Source: Heyndrickxia oleronia
Lineage (GTDB): Bacteria > Bacillota > Bacilli > Bacillales > Bacillaceae_C
NCBI RefSeq assembly: GCF_017809215.1
Contig: NZ_CP065424.1
Location: forward strand, 754,001 to 818,000
DNA length: 64,000 nt
Direction of reading: 5' to 3'
Shown: piece after piece, positions 17,721 through 27,374 of the stretch
Layout: the number at the start of each line of letters is the position of its first letter
How positions within the stretch are numbered: the stretch's first letter is position 1
Program-made: the position numbers and the translations under genes
The notes under the pieces: generated by a model
What the model saw: only the letters and a program-made list of their open reading frames with translations
Told to the model about the DNA's origin: nothing
Databases searched by the model: none

Positions 17721-17787
17721 GGGGGTCATTTAGGGGGTCAGACCCCCAGTGGTTTAACGCGGTAAAGCGGTGGGGGTCTGACCCCCT
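17721..17787. repeat. REP-family inverted pair with an extra partial core
   Basis: A full pair (GGGGGTCAGACCCCC ... GGGGGTCTGACCCCC, 17733-17786) is preceded by a broken copy, GGGGGTCA, at 17721. The stop codon (TAG) of the minus-strand lipoprotein is the element's right edge. Confidence 0.88.
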
Positions 17788-18616
17788 ACATTTCATAGCC
17801 AGCTTCAAAGAGGTTGGATGTTTTGGTGAATTTTTTTAAGTCATTTGGTTGTTTGATGTTGTTGATTTCTGGTTGTTTTACGGTTATTGCTTTAACATCG
17901 GCATTTCCGAAATTATCTTTTATTTTTCCTCTAATATACAAAGAGACTCCGTTACAATTAGAATCTAATCTTATATGGGATTGATTATTAAAGTTTTGGA
18001 TAAAGTGATACATTTCATTGTAGTATGCTTCTGCTTTTAATTTCTCATCTATCAACCTCACAGAAACACAAATTGGTAATTTCCCTTTCAGTTTTTTATA
18101 ATTGGGTTTCTCCCGAAATGTTAAATTCTTTTCAGACGCATTATCTATATTAATGAAGGCAAAATGTTCTACTTCCTTCTTTAAGTTTCCAAATGAAGCT
18201 GCTACCAATGGTTTTATATAGTTGGTGGCCTCTTTATTCATGAGGTTTGTAAAATAAGTATCATATGGCTTGCAGTCTAGTTTCCCTTTTTCCTCATAGT
18301 TCATTTCACAATTGACCGAAGATTGATAACGACCTTTATGATCTTTTATATAAATAATAATCAGTGGGGGAGCTTCCTCAGGTTCTTCAGGTATGACTTC
18401 GTATTTAGTAATATCAATGGATGTACCATATGTTTCTACAACATAATTAATCAGCTGTGATTCCTTTATTAATTTTTTCTCTTCTTTCGTAAGTTTTTTA
18501 TCATTCTCCATTTTGGAGATTTCAGTTTTTAATAATTTGTCTTCAACTGAATTGCATCCTGTAGTGATGATAGCAATAAACATACATAAAAGTATCGAAA
18601 ATAGTGGTTTTTTCAA
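17786..18616 (-). CDS. Lipoprotein of unknown function
   Basis: 276 residues. The signal peptide is MKKPLFSILLCMFIAIITTG, with the lipidated Cys in TTGC. A lysine/glutamate-rich helix (residues about 28-55) follows, then a mixed alpha/beta region without a motif I recognise. A PEEPEEAPP linker and three later cysteines (in CEMNYEEKGKLDC and SNCNG) could form a disulfide on the outer face. It stands alone between two REP pairs. Its stop is formed by the REP edge. No function is proposed. Confidence 0.75.
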   Translation of the reverse strand: MKKPLFSILLCMFIAIITTGCNSVEDKLLKTEISKMENDKKLTKEEKKLIKESQLINYVVETYGTSIDITKYEVIPEEPEEAPPLIIIYIKDHKGRYQSSVNCEMNYEEKGKLDCKPYDTYFTNLMNKEATNYIKPLVAASFGNLKKEVEHFAFINIDNASEKNLTFREKPNYKKLKGKLPICVSVRLIDEKLKAEAYYNEMYHFIQNFNNQSHIRLDSNCNGVSLYIRGKIKDNFGNADVKAITVKQPEINNIKQPNDLKKFTKTSNLFEAGYEM

Positions 18617-18741
18617 AGAGAATCACTCCTTTTAAGAGGGATATAAGATTATATAGTGATCCTTATTTTACCAAATTATCGTCACTTTTCATCTAAAGGA
18701 ATAATCATTTATTGATATTGTCAATTGAGGACTCTGGAACA

Positions 18742-18794
18742 GGGGGTCAGACCCCCTGCCGTTTAACGCGGTAAAGCAGTGGGGGTCTGACCCC
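18742..18794. repeat. REP-family inverted pair
   Basis: GGGGGTCAGACCCCC (18742-18756), spacer GTTTAACGCGGTAAAGC, then GTGGGGGTCTGACCCC. It lies in the region between the divergent lipoprotein and ydaJ genes, about 100 bp before ydaJ, unlike most copies, which sit at gene ends. Confidence 0.88.
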
Positions 18795-18894
18795 ACTAAT
18801 TACCATAGCGAAAATTTGTTTACTAGGTATATGGAACGGGTTACTATGTAACTATGATATAAATTAGTTTGGCACATGAGAGAGGAATTGTGAA

Positions 18895-19989
18895 ATGAGA
18901 GCTTGGTTGATTAGGGGATTGTTATCACTGTTGGTGTTAGGGGTGATTATCGTTGTCGTGTGTGTTTTTTCGGAAAAGAGTCAGTCAACTCCTGTAAAAG
19001 CCTCCCTTGCTACGGAAACATTTATTCAAAACTATCTACTTAATAAAGAAGGATTCATTCAAACGAATATAACAGATCAAAATAATGTTTATTTATCTGA
19101 ATCTGTTGGACTTTGGCTTGAGTATTTAATCGAAAAAAATGATTCTATACAATTTAAGCAACAAGTTGCCATACTGGAAAAGAATTTTTTAACGAAGGAT
19201 CATCTAGTCCCATGGAAAATAGAAGGGACAAAAAAATACCTTGTTAATGCTTCAATCGATGATTTAAGAATAGTCAACAGCTTGTACATAGCGGGGGAAA
19301 AATGGAAGACCCCTTTCTATACAAACCTAGCAAAAAAAATGAGTAAAAGTCTTGTTCGCAATCAATCAGTTGATCAATTGATGGTAGATTACATAGATTT
19401 AACTAATATGGACGATAAAGGGGAAGTTATTACCCTAAGTTATATCATGCCTGAAAGCTATAAGAGAATGAGTAAAGTTGGAATCCTATCAGATGAAATG
19501 TACGAAGAGACAAAAGATGTATTACTTAAAGCACCACACTCAAAGATAGGGTTTTATCCGAAGGAATACAATATAAAAACAGGGAAATATTCATATGATC
19601 AAAAAGTGAATTTAATTGATCAATTTTATGTTGGTCTTCATGAAGCGCAATGGGGGGGAGATGTTAGCCCTTTACTTCAATTTGCAAAGAAGGCTTTTAA
19701 AGAAGGAAATGGAAAAATATATGGACAATATGATAGTGAAACAGCTCAGCCGATCGTACAGTATGAGGCGCCAGCAGTTTATGCGCTGGCTATTTTAATG
19801 TGTATTGAAATAGATGAAAGAGAGTTTGCGCAACAGCTTTATTCTCAAATGCTTACATTACGTCAAAATCAAAAGAAATCACCGTACTATGGTGGCTATA
19901 TTGATGTTGACTCGAAGGATACTCATTCATTTGATAATTTATTAGCAATTATTGCAGAAAGGAGAGGAATGAATGAAAAAGTATTTTGA
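18895..19989 (+). CDS. ydaJ: Exopolysaccharide operon glycoside hydrolase-like protein (GH8-like)
   Basis: 364 residues. An N-terminal anchor helix (about residues 5-25) is followed by an alpha/alpha-barrel protein with GH8-like landmarks: LSESVGLWLEYLIEKND where GH8 enzymes carry the SEGxGYGM acid region, and NASIDDLRIVNSLYIAGEKW in place of DADxxIAxAL. Key positions are partly conserved (Glu in SES, Asp pair in DD), so catalytic activity on a beta-glycan is plausible but unproven. First gene of a five-gene operon matching B. subtilis ydaJKLMN in content and order. Its end overlaps ydaK by 17 bases. Confidence 0.78.
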   Translation: MRAWLIRGLLSLLVLGVIIVVVCVFSEKSQSTPVKASLATETFIQNYLLNKEGFIQTNITDQNNVYLSESVGLWLEYLIEKNDSIQFKQQVAILEKNFLTKDHLVPWKIEGTKKYLVNASIDDLRIVNSLYIAGEKWKTPFYTNLAKKMSKSLVRNQSVDQLMVDYIDLTNMDDKGEVITLSYIMPESYKRMSKVGILSDEMYEETKDVLLKAPHSKIGFYPKEYNIKTGKYSYDQKVNLIDQFYVGLHEAQWGGDVSPLLQFAKKAFKEGNGKIYGQYDSETAQPIVQYEAPAVYALAILMCIEIDEREFAQQLYSQMLTLRQNQKKSPYYGGYIDVDSKDTHSFDNLLAIIAERRGMNEKVF

Positions 19990-20824
19990 ACAGGAAAAAA
20001 TTGCTCTCCTTCTAATGGTCATTCTGTTAATTGTCGTACAAATTCCATCCTTTTTATTACTGAAACAAGGAACCGTAGGCTTTCTATTATTAGGATTTTT
20101 TGTATTACTCCTATGTGTGACAATGATGTTAGGTACGGTGAAGGGGCTATATAGCAGCTTCCTATTTATATTTATAGTTGGAACTACTCTTTTTTATTTA
20201 GAAATGACTAATACACCAAAGGTTACTTTTCCTTTACCTCTCTTTTTAGGTTATGGGGTTGCATTAATTATTTGTATCCTGCTAACAGGACGTGTACATG
20301 ATATATTTATCAATCAAGGTGAAAAAAATCGTCGATTACAGGAAGAGATAAGACAATTTGTAGCTGTGGATGTTGAGACTGGTTTTGATAATAAATTTAG
20401 GATGGAAATGGAAGTACAGGCGGAAATGAAACGAACGGATCGATATGGTGCAGCTTTTACCCTGATTCTATTGCAAATTGATTATTTTGCTAAGTTTAAA
20501 CAATTATATGGAGAAAAGGAAACGAGTCACTTATTGTCTGAACTGGCAAAAACCATTGAGAAAACGATGAGGATAACAGATAGAAAATTTCGTTATGATC
20601 AGGATCGGTTCGCGTTACTTCTAACAAATACAGATGATCATTCTGTTGAGGTGATATATAAAAAACTAGCTGAAACACTTAAAACACATCAATTATTAAA
20701 TGAAAAATATGTAACATTGTCGTTCCGTTCAGGTCATATCGTCTACGATCAAGAGGTCGCTGTTGCGGATTACCGTGCATTGCTTCAGCAAGTAGAAAGT
20801 GAGATGGTCTATCGTGAACTATAA
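19973..20824 (+). CDS. ydaK: Degenerate GGDEF protein, probable c-di-GMP receptor
   Basis: 283 residues: four N-terminal membrane helices (about residues 8-105), then a GGDEF-fold domain. The active-site GGDEF is replaced by DQDRF, so diguanylate cyclase activity is not expected. Exactly five residues upstream is RITD, a match to the RxxD inhibitory (I-site) motif that binds c-di-GMP. In B. subtilis, YdaK is a degenerate GGDEF protein that activates the ydaJKLMN exopolysaccharide machinery, and the same role is inferred here. The start ATG 19973 lies inside the end of ydaJ, with GGAGAGG upstream. Confidence 0.85.
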   Translation: MKKYFEQEKIALLLMVILLIVVQIPSFLLLKQGTVGFLLLGFFVLLLCVTMMLGTVKGLYSSFLFIFIVGTTLFYLEMTNTPKVTFPLPLFLGYGVALIICILLTGRVHDIFINQGEKNRRLQEEIRQFVAVDVETGFDNKFRMEMEVQAEMKRTDRYGAAFTLILLQIDYFAKFKQLYGEKETSHLLSELAKTIEKTMRITDRKFRYDQDRFALLLTNTDDHSVEVIYKKLAETLKTHQLLNEKYVTLSFRSGHIVYDQEVAVADYRALLQQVESEMVYREL

Positions 20825-22516
20825 ACGATTGATGTCCATTTTTGTATTGGCCATGCTAGTGCAGTTAATCGCAATTGTTCCAACCACCCATGCAGAAGAA
20901 ACACTTCCTAAAATGACATTCATCTATATGACCCAAGATCATCTCCCGAATTCTGATGTTTTATTTTTAGAAGCAACACTTGCAGCTTTTGCTAAAAAGA
21001 TTGATTTAGTGGAAGCGAACCAAGTGAACATTAATAAGCTGAAGAAAAGTGATGTCATCGTGTTTATGGGAGAAGAAAAAGGAAAGGTTCCTAGAAAAGG
21101 AGGGACGCAATTCAATCCTTTAAAGGACGAATCATTGCAATTGGTCATAATGTAGAGCAATTGCAGCCGTATAAGCAATGGAAATTTGTCGGTCCCGAAT
21201 CGATAAGGAAATTAGATAATGATTCTTTAGAAACGATATTATCAATTATTCATGTTATTCCACCAGAGGAGAGTGAAATTCTTTCTACCGGAGAGAATCT
21301 AGGAGAAAGATTTCCTTTTATTGTTAAAAAGGGGAAATTATCATATATTGCGGCAACAGCTTTTAGAACAGAAACGAAATATTCAGTATCCCAATCCCTT
21401 TATAGCCTACTAGACCAGAAACCACCAGATGTTCACCAGGCATATATACGTCTTGAGGATATTTCACCGATCACAGATCCTAAGCTTTTAAAAGAAACAG
21501 GTGAATATTTATCAGAGCATAACATTCCATTTTATATGGCTGTTATCCCTGTTTATGTAAATAGTGAAACGGGTGAATATACAACTCTTGCAAGTAATAA
21601 AAAACTTGTTCGGGTGTTAAAAGAGCTTCAAAAGCGTGGAGGGATGATCATTGCTCATGGATATACTCATTCCTACCGTCATGAAGAAACAGGAGAAGGA
21701 TTTGAATTTTGGGATGCTAAATTAAATCAAAAAATTATTACTAAAAATACAGATGAAACACCGCCAAAAATGAAGAATAGCTTGGATTTTACATCAGAGG
21801 AAGAGTATCAAAAATATTTAAACAAGATGAATCGATTGGAAAAAGAATATATAGACGAAAAGCTGACAAATTCAATCGAACATTTAACGCAATTAGGTCT
21901 TTATCCTATTGCATTTGAGGCACCACACTATGCGATGAGTCCAAATGGCTATCATGTTACTTCCGAGTATTTTTCTTCTATTTTTGGACAAGTTCAATTG
22001 AGTGATGAAAATTGGGAGGTCATGTCCGCTCCACTCTTTGCATCAAAGCCAGCTATCACTTCAGGGATGACACTGTATCCAGAAACGATTGGATTTATTG
22101 ATCCGACATTAAGCGATCCGTATCAAGAGATGGAGACGAAATTAAAACAGCTTGAGAAAGTACCGGGATCCATGATTGGCGGTTTCTATCATCCTTATAT
22201 CGGATTGAAATATTTACCCCATATGGTGGAATTAATAGAATCAGTTCCAAATGTCGAATGGCTTGATCTAAGAAAAACAGAGCAAACCGTTCAATCTGAT
22301 CATGTAAAGATTAAGCAGGAAAAAGACAAACCCATACAGGTAACATCATCAATAAATGGTTATAAGCTCTTTTTTCAAAATATAAAAGAACGTCCTTTTG
22401 ACCTTGTCTTATGGGTTCTAGCAATCATTGTATCCCTCACCATACTTGTCTTCTTCTTTTACATTTTAGGTCTTAGAGCAAGATTACGAAAAAGACTTTT
22501 TGAGGAGAGGAATTAA
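20814..22516 (+). pseudogene. ydaL: DUF2334 polysaccharide deacetylase-like protein, frameshifted
   Basis: Two pieces in different frames make one protein. The first runs from about GTG 20814 (a GTG at 20799 is also in frame), through a signal peptide, to a stop at 21155. The second is open from 21095 (TAG at 21092) to 22516. The shift must lie between about 21095 and 21150, near CCTAGAAAAGGAGGGACG, and one missing base would restore it (frame 2 reads SFKGRIIAIGHNVEQ). The second piece has the deacetylase-like DUF2334 motifs RLEDISP and AHGYTHSYRHE, and a C-terminal membrane helix. If the shift is real, the cell lacks an intact YdaL; a sequencing error is also possible. Confidence 0.75.
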
Positions 22517-22517
22517 C

Positions 22518-23789
22518 ATGGCTAATCTATTATTCTACATGGCTCTTATTTTAATTTGGGTCATGTTGCTATATCATATGTTCTTAATGCAAGGTGGTTA
22601 TCGCCACTTTCAGACATATGAAAAAATCATCCCGAAATGGGAGAAAAATATGGTTGATCTCCCAACTGTAAGTGTGTTCATTCCAGCACATAATGAGGAA
22701 GTAGTTATCGGGCAGACCTTAAAAGCGATGTCTCGCCTTTACTATCCCAAAGATAAGCTAGAAGTCATCGTAATTAATGACAACTCATCAGATCGTACAG
22801 GAGAAATCGTTCAGGAGTTCGCTGAAAAATATCCTTTTATTCGAATGATAGAAACAAAGCCTCCTAATAGAGGGAAGGGTAAATCATCTGCTTTAAATGA
22901 AGCATTATATCAATCTGAAAGCGAGATTATTGCTGTTTATGATGCGGACAATACACCAGAGCGAATGGCCATTTGGTATCTTGTTATGGGACTTGTGAAT
23001 GATCCTAAATCTGCAGCGATAGTTGGTAAATTTAGAGTAATTAATGCAGCAAAAACATGGTTAACACGATTTATTAATATTGAAACAATCTGTTTTCAAT
23101 GGATGGCCCAGGGGGGCAGATGGAAATGGTTCAAAGTGGCAACGATACCTGGGACTAACTTTGCCATTCGTCGAAGTATTATTGAAGAGCTTGGAGGCTG
23201 GGATGTAAAAGCATTAGCGGAAGATACTGAATTAACGATTCGCGTATATAATTTAGGCTATCATATTCGTTTTTTTCCAGCAGCGATTACTTGGGAGCAA
23301 GAGCCAGAAACATTAAAGGTATGGTGGAAGCAACGAACCAGATGGGCACGCGGTAATCAGTATGTCGTGTTAAAATTTCTAAGCCAATTTTTTAAATTAA
23401 AGCGAAAAAGAATTATATTTGATTTATTTTATTTTTTCTTCACTTATTTTCTTTTCTTCTTTGGTGTAATTGTATCGAATGTTCTATTCATCATTAATCT
23501 ATTCTACGATTTACAGCTGACGATTGGAAATGTTTCTTTAGCGTTATGGGTTCTTGCCTTTCTGCTTTTCCTAACAGAAGTCATGATTACACTAAGTATT
23601 GAAAAAGCAGAAATGAATCTTAAAAACTTTTTTTATGTCATATTTATGTATTTCACCTATTCGCAAATGTGGATTGTTCTTGTTATATATGCACTTTACC
23701 TTGAAATCAAACGTGTGTTATTTCACCAAGAGGTAAAATGGTATAAAACAGAACGGTTCGATCAGAAGGGTAAAGGGGGTTCCTTATGA
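22518..23789 (+). CDS. ydaM: Family 2 glycosyltransferase (polysaccharide synthase)
   Basis: 423 residues from ATG 22518, with GAGGAGAGG upstream. An N-terminal helix is followed by a GT-A domain: SVFIPAHNEE, VINDNSSDRTGE, the DxD-like VYDADNTPER, the catalytic-base region ALAEDTELT and the processive-synthase motif QRTRWARGN. Three or four C-terminal helices follow. This is the arrangement of IcaA/PgaC and BcsA-type synthases, but without a PilZ domain, so c-di-GMP control would come through YdaK. It should polymerise and export a beta-linked glycan at the membrane. Confidence 0.88.
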   Translation: MANLLFYMALILIWVMLLYHMFLMQGGYRHFQTYEKIIPKWEKNMVDLPTVSVFIPAHNEEVVIGQTLKAMSRLYYPKDKLEVIVINDNSSDRTGEIVQEFAEKYPFIRMIETKPPNRGKGKSSALNEALYQSESEIIAVYDADNTPERMAIWYLVMGLVNDPKSAAIVGKFRVINAAKTWLTRFINIETICFQWMAQGGRWKWFKVATIPGTNFAIRRSIIEELGGWDVKALAEDTELTIRVYNLGYHIRFFPAAITWEQEPETLKVWWKQRTRWARGNQYVVLKFLSQFFKLKRKRIIFDLFYFFFTYFLFFFGVIVSNVLFIINLFYDLQLTIGNVSLALWVLAFLLFLTEVMITLSIEKAEMNLKNFFYVIFMYFTYSQMWIVLVIYALYLEIKRVLFHQEVKWYKTERFDQKGKGGSL

Positions 23790-25918
23790 AAAACAATAGA
23801 ATAATATTTATCACATCATTAATTATTTTCTTCTTATGTATGGGACAGCTGAATAGTGCGGCACAGACCTTGACTGAAATTCCTATACAAGGTATGGAAA
23901 TAGAAGGTCAAAATAATGTAGGAACACGGCATTCCATAACAAATAGCCCGATTGAGTTAATTGGACCAGAACAAGAGGTTACATTTTATTATGAGAACAT
24001 TTCAGATGCGAAAGGACAGAATAATCAACTAGTCTTAGATTTCACTCATTCTGAAATGCTGATTTCGCCTTCATCATTAACGTTAAGTGTCGATGGACAA
24101 ACGATCACATCAAAGCCTTTAAATAGTCAAAATGAAAAGGGCCAGATCATATTTCCACTTACAGGTAATGCTCTTAAAAAAGGGAGTCATAGTGTAAAGG
24201 TTTCCTACCATGGTGTCATTAAGGAAGGTGTTTGTGTTGATCAAGGAACTTCCGGTAACTGGTTAAATATTGGTATTAATTCATATATCCAACTAAATGG
24301 ACAAATAAACGATATCAAGCAATCCTTAAAGGATTATCCAGATATTTTTCAAGGTACTTCAACGAATCCAGTATTCATCATACTACCAGATAAGGCATCA
24401 ATGGAAACATTGAATAGTGGGTTAATGGTAGCAACCTATTTAAGGGAGCAATCCTATACAGAGGGTTCAGTTCAAATGGTTCGGGAATCTAATGTAAAAA
24501 GTCTTCGAGGAAATGTTCTATTCATCGGGGCACAAACGGAATTTTCCACACCATTTATGAAACAAGTAATGGAAAAAGCATCTTTACCAACTGATAATCA
24601 ATCACTCTTGCTTTCGCGTCATAAGCTTGTAAATGGGAAAAATAAAGTGGAAGCATTATTTGTCACAGCAAAAACACCTGGAGAAATTCAGAAGCGGGTA
24701 AGTGTACTAACTAATCAGCAATGGATGAAACAATTATCGGGTAATCAAATGTCTATTCAGACGATCCCTAATTGGAAAGAAACAGATAATCATCGTCAAG
24801 TTACACTAAAACAATTTGGTATGGGAAATTTTATTTTGGATAGTACGCAAGGGAAAAGTCAGCATTACTTTTACTACTTACCGAAATCTTTACATTCTGG
24901 ACAAACATCTACTCTGAAGTTACATTTAAAACGCTCTGAAACGATTTTGCCAACCAATGAGAAAATGGGTAAAACGATAAATGGGGGAGAGGTTGAATTA
25001 GTTGTATTCATCAATGATGTTCCTCATTCGGTTGATTTGCGAACATTGAAAAATGCAGAGAATGGTGTATACACCGTGAATATACCGATTGATGCAAAAA
25101 CAATTAAAGATAATGGCATGATGGATATACAATTTGTTGCGAATGGCTTAAATCAAAAAAATTCTTGTACAAATTCAGACGAAAATCGCTGGATATATAT
25201 ATCCGATGATAGCTCTTTCAATTTCCCGTCAAAGGATCAAAAGGATGAAGGGGACACAACATTCGCTGCCTATCCTCTACCTTTCGGTGGAAAGGATAGT
25301 AAAACAACTATTATCTTACCTCAAACGGTAAAAGTAGAGGATCAACAGCTTCTTGCTTTATACCTATCGCTTAGTATGAATGGGCAATTACCGCAGATAA
25401 CATTAACATCTGCAGATAAAGTAGAAGTGAATGAGCTGAAAAATACGAACGCGATCTTTATTGGAGGACCAGCATTACAACCACTTTTAAACAAAGTAAA
25501 TGATCAATTAGAGATCACATATAAAGAGAAATCAAAGCCAGACTTAAACAAATATGGTTTTATACCTGAATCAGTTGATTTGTTTAGTTGGATTCAACCA
25601 AATCCTTGGAGCCCTAAACAAAATAGTATTCTTGTTTTAGATCACCAAATATCATCTACACCGTTGATCTCGAAAACATTTCTCGACTATCTAGTAAATA
25701 ATGATGAAGAATCTACAATTATTGTTCAGTCAAATAATAACCAGCTGTTTTCAAACGCATCACAAATAAAAATAAAAGATCAAAAAGAGGCAGAGGAAAA
25801 AGGAAAGAAACAAGGCCGCGATTTCTCTATATTGTGGATCATTGAATTTGTTGCACTAATCCTCCTTATTGCCTTATTAATCATTATTGTAAGAAAAAGA
25901 GGAAAGCGAAAAGAATAG
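23786..25918 (+). CDS. ydaN: BcsB-like exopolysaccharide synthase subunit
   Basis: 710 residues: signal peptide (ends near SAAQT), two BcsB-type halves each combining a carbohydrate-binding jelly-roll-like part (LIGPEQEVTFYYENISDAKG; SLTLSVDGQTITSKPL) and a Rossmann-like part, and a C-terminal membrane helix followed by RKRGKRKE. In cellulose-type systems BcsB sits outside the membrane, is tethered by one helix and guides the nascent glycan. It overlaps ydaM by four bases. Last gene of the operon; a REP half element follows. Confidence 0.85.
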   Translation: MKNNRIIFITSLIIFFLCMGQLNSAAQTLTEIPIQGMEIEGQNNVGTRHSITNSPIELIGPEQEVTFYYENISDAKGQNNQLVLDFTHSEMLISPSSLTLSVDGQTITSKPLNSQNEKGQIIFPLTGNALKKGSHSVKVSYHGVIKEGVCVDQGTSGNWLNIGINSYIQLNGQINDIKQSLKDYPDIFQGTSTNPVFIILPDKASMETLNSGLMVATYLREQSYTEGSVQMVRESNVKSLRGNVLFIGAQTEFSTPFMKQVMEKASLPTDNQSLLLSRHKLVNGKNKVEALFVTAKTPGEIQKRVSVLTNQQWMKQLSGNQMSIQTIPNWKETDNHRQVTLKQFGMGNFILDSTQGKSQHYFYYLPKSLHSGQTSTLKLHLKRSETILPTNEKMGKTINGGEVELVVFINDVPHSVDLRTLKNAENGVYTVNIPIDAKTIKDNGMMDIQFVANGLNQKNSCTNSDENRWIYISDDSSFNFPSKDQKDEGDTTFAAYPLPFGGKDSKTTIILPQTVKVEDQQLLALYLSLSMNGQLPQITLTSADKVEVNELKNTNAIFIGGPALQPLLNKVNDQLEITYKEKSKPDLNKYGFIPESVDLFSWIQPNPWSPKQNSILVLDHQISSTPLISKTFLDYLVNNDEESTIIVQSNNNQLFSNASQIKIKDQKEAEEKGKKQGRDFSILWIIEFVALILLIALLIIIVRKRGKRKE

Positions 25919-25932
25919 GAAGGGTCAATAAT

Positions 25933-25962
25933 GGGGGGTCAGACCCCCATCGCTTTAAAGCG
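25933..25962. repeat. REP half element
   Basis: GGGGGGTCAGACCCCC followed by ATCGCTTTAAAGCG. A single core with its CTTTAAAG tail, about 15 bases after the ydaN stop. Confidence 0.85.
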
Positions 25963-26156
25963 AAAAAGTAATTTTGTTTCAATATTATTTTGTATCTCTT
26001 AAAGATACCAAAATATTTATCTGATAAATCTTTTTATTATAGCCTAAATGTATTACCATTTTCTTATATAAAGAGAGTGTTAATTCAATTAGTAGTTGTT
26101 GAAGACGATTTATTTTGTTTGAAAAATCGCTGACAACGAAGATGGGAGTTAAAAAA

Positions 26157-27260
26157 ATGCTAATCAGTAATCTATTATTGGAAGCTTTTAAACAAACAAA
26201 TTATCAAATTTCCGGACATGGGAAAAGAAATATTCAAGTATTACAAAAGGTACTTATGGACTTAAACGGTGAAATAGATAGTGACCATTATGGAAATGGT
26301 GCGATTATTGAAAACTTCCAAATGAAGCTAGCAAATTTCCTCGGCAAAGAAGCAGCTGTATTTTTCCCTAGTGGTACAATGGCTCAGCAAATTGCGTTAC
26401 GAATATGGTGTGATGAAAAAGGTTCCAATAAAGTGGCTTATCATCCCCTTAGTCATTTAGAGATTCATGAGGAGGATGGCCTAAAGGAATTGCATCATAT
26501 CGAACCCGTGTTACTTGCTGATAAAAGCAGAGTAATTGAATTAGATGATGTAGTGAATATGGAAGGAGATATTTCTTGTTTATTGCTTGAACTACCACAG
26601 CGAGAAATTGGTGGGCAGCTACCAGACTATGAAACTTTAGAGCAGATCTCAAACTTTTGCAGGAGTAAAGGAATTAAACTGCATTTAGATGGGGCAAGGC
26701 TATTCGAAATTCTTCCGTATTATCAAAAGTCTGCAGAGGAAATATGCGCTTTATTTGATAGTGTGTATGTGTCCTTTTATAAAGGGATTGGTGGGATTGC
26801 AGGTGCAATACTAGCGGGTGATAAAGACTTTACCGAGAAATCTAAAGTATGGAAAAGACGCCATGGGGGAGATCTTATCAGCCTTTATCCATATATCATC
26901 AGCTCTGATTTTTATTTTGATGAGCGCGTTCATAAAATGGATAGGTACTTTGAGGATGCCAAAGAATTAGCAAGTTTTTTTAATCAATGTCATACAATAT
27001 CAACGCTACCTCTTGAACCGGTTTCAAATATGTTTCATGTTCATATTAATGTTGCAAAAGAGCAACTTGAGCCGCTCCTAATAGCTATCTATCAAGAAAC
27101 AGGTATCGGTATAACGAGCTACTTAACAGAAATCAATAAGGATTCTTGCTATTTTGAGGTAAGTATTGGTGACCAATATGCGAAAATACCGAAGGAAGAT
27201 TTGAAAAAGGTATTTAAAAGCTTGAATGAATTATTGGGGGTCAGACCCCCACTGCTTTAA
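26157..27260 (+). CDS. Threonine aldolase/beta-eliminating lyase family protein
   Basis: 367 residues from ATG 26157, with GGGAG upstream; a longer ORF start at 26115 lacks a ribosome site. A fold-type I PLP enzyme: FPSGTMAQQIALRIW (cofactor phosphate region), LHLDGARLFEILPYY (Asp and Arg) and SFYKGIGGIAGAIL with the Schiff-base lysine, as in low-specificity L-threonine aldolases that split threonine to glycine and acetaldehyde. The early GDIDSDHYGNG-like segment is NGEIDSDHYGNG here. The last residues (LLGVRPPLL) are read from a REP element, so the native C-terminus has been replaced or extended. Confidence 0.8.
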   Translation: MLISNLLLEAFKQTNYQISGHGKRNIQVLQKVLMDLNGEIDSDHYGNGAIIENFQMKLANFLGKEAAVFFPSGTMAQQIALRIWCDEKGSNKVAYHPLSHLEIHEEDGLKELHHIEPVLLADKSRVIELDDVVNMEGDISCLLLELPQREIGGQLPDYETLEQISNFCRSKGIKLHLDGARLFEILPYYQKSAEEICALFDSVYVSFYKGIGGIAGAILAGDKDFTEKSKVWKRRHGGDLISLYPYIISSDFYFDERVHKMDRYFEDAKELASFFNQCHTISTLPLEPVSNMFHVHINVAKEQLEPLLIAIYQETGIGITSYLTEINKDSCYFEVSIGDQYAKIPKEDLKKVFKSLNELLGVRPPLL

Positions 27261-27263
27261 AGT
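27236..27263. repeat. REP half element overlapping the end of a gene
   Basis: GGGGGTCAGACCCCC with ACTGCTTTAAAGTA. It supplies the last eight codons and stop of the threonine aldolase gene. Confidence 0.88.
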
Positions 27264-27282
27264 AGTATAGTGATAAAATTTA

Positions 27283-27319
27283 AAAAGAGGAAGTACATTA
27301 AAATGACTTCCTCTTTTTT
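27283..27319. terminator. Rho-independent terminator
   Basis: AAAGAGGAAGT (27284-27294) pairs with ACTTCCTCTTT (27306-27316), then TTTTG. It lies between convergent genes. Confidence 0.85.
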
Positions 27320-27374
27320 GCAGTTTTAATTAGTAGTTTTTATATAAAGAAGCTCTGTTTAGACATAGGGGAAT

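Noticed and set aside
18868..18892. A TTTGGCAC that could be the -24 of a sigma54 promoter before ydaJ
   Set aside because: No TTGC element at the required distance, so it does not fit the -24/-12 pattern.
21085..21160. Programmed -1 ribosomal frameshift in ydaL
   Set aside because: No X-XXY-YYZ heptamer in the right frame and no clear downstream stem; AGA-AAA-GGA is not a classical slip site. A mutation or sequencing error is simpler.
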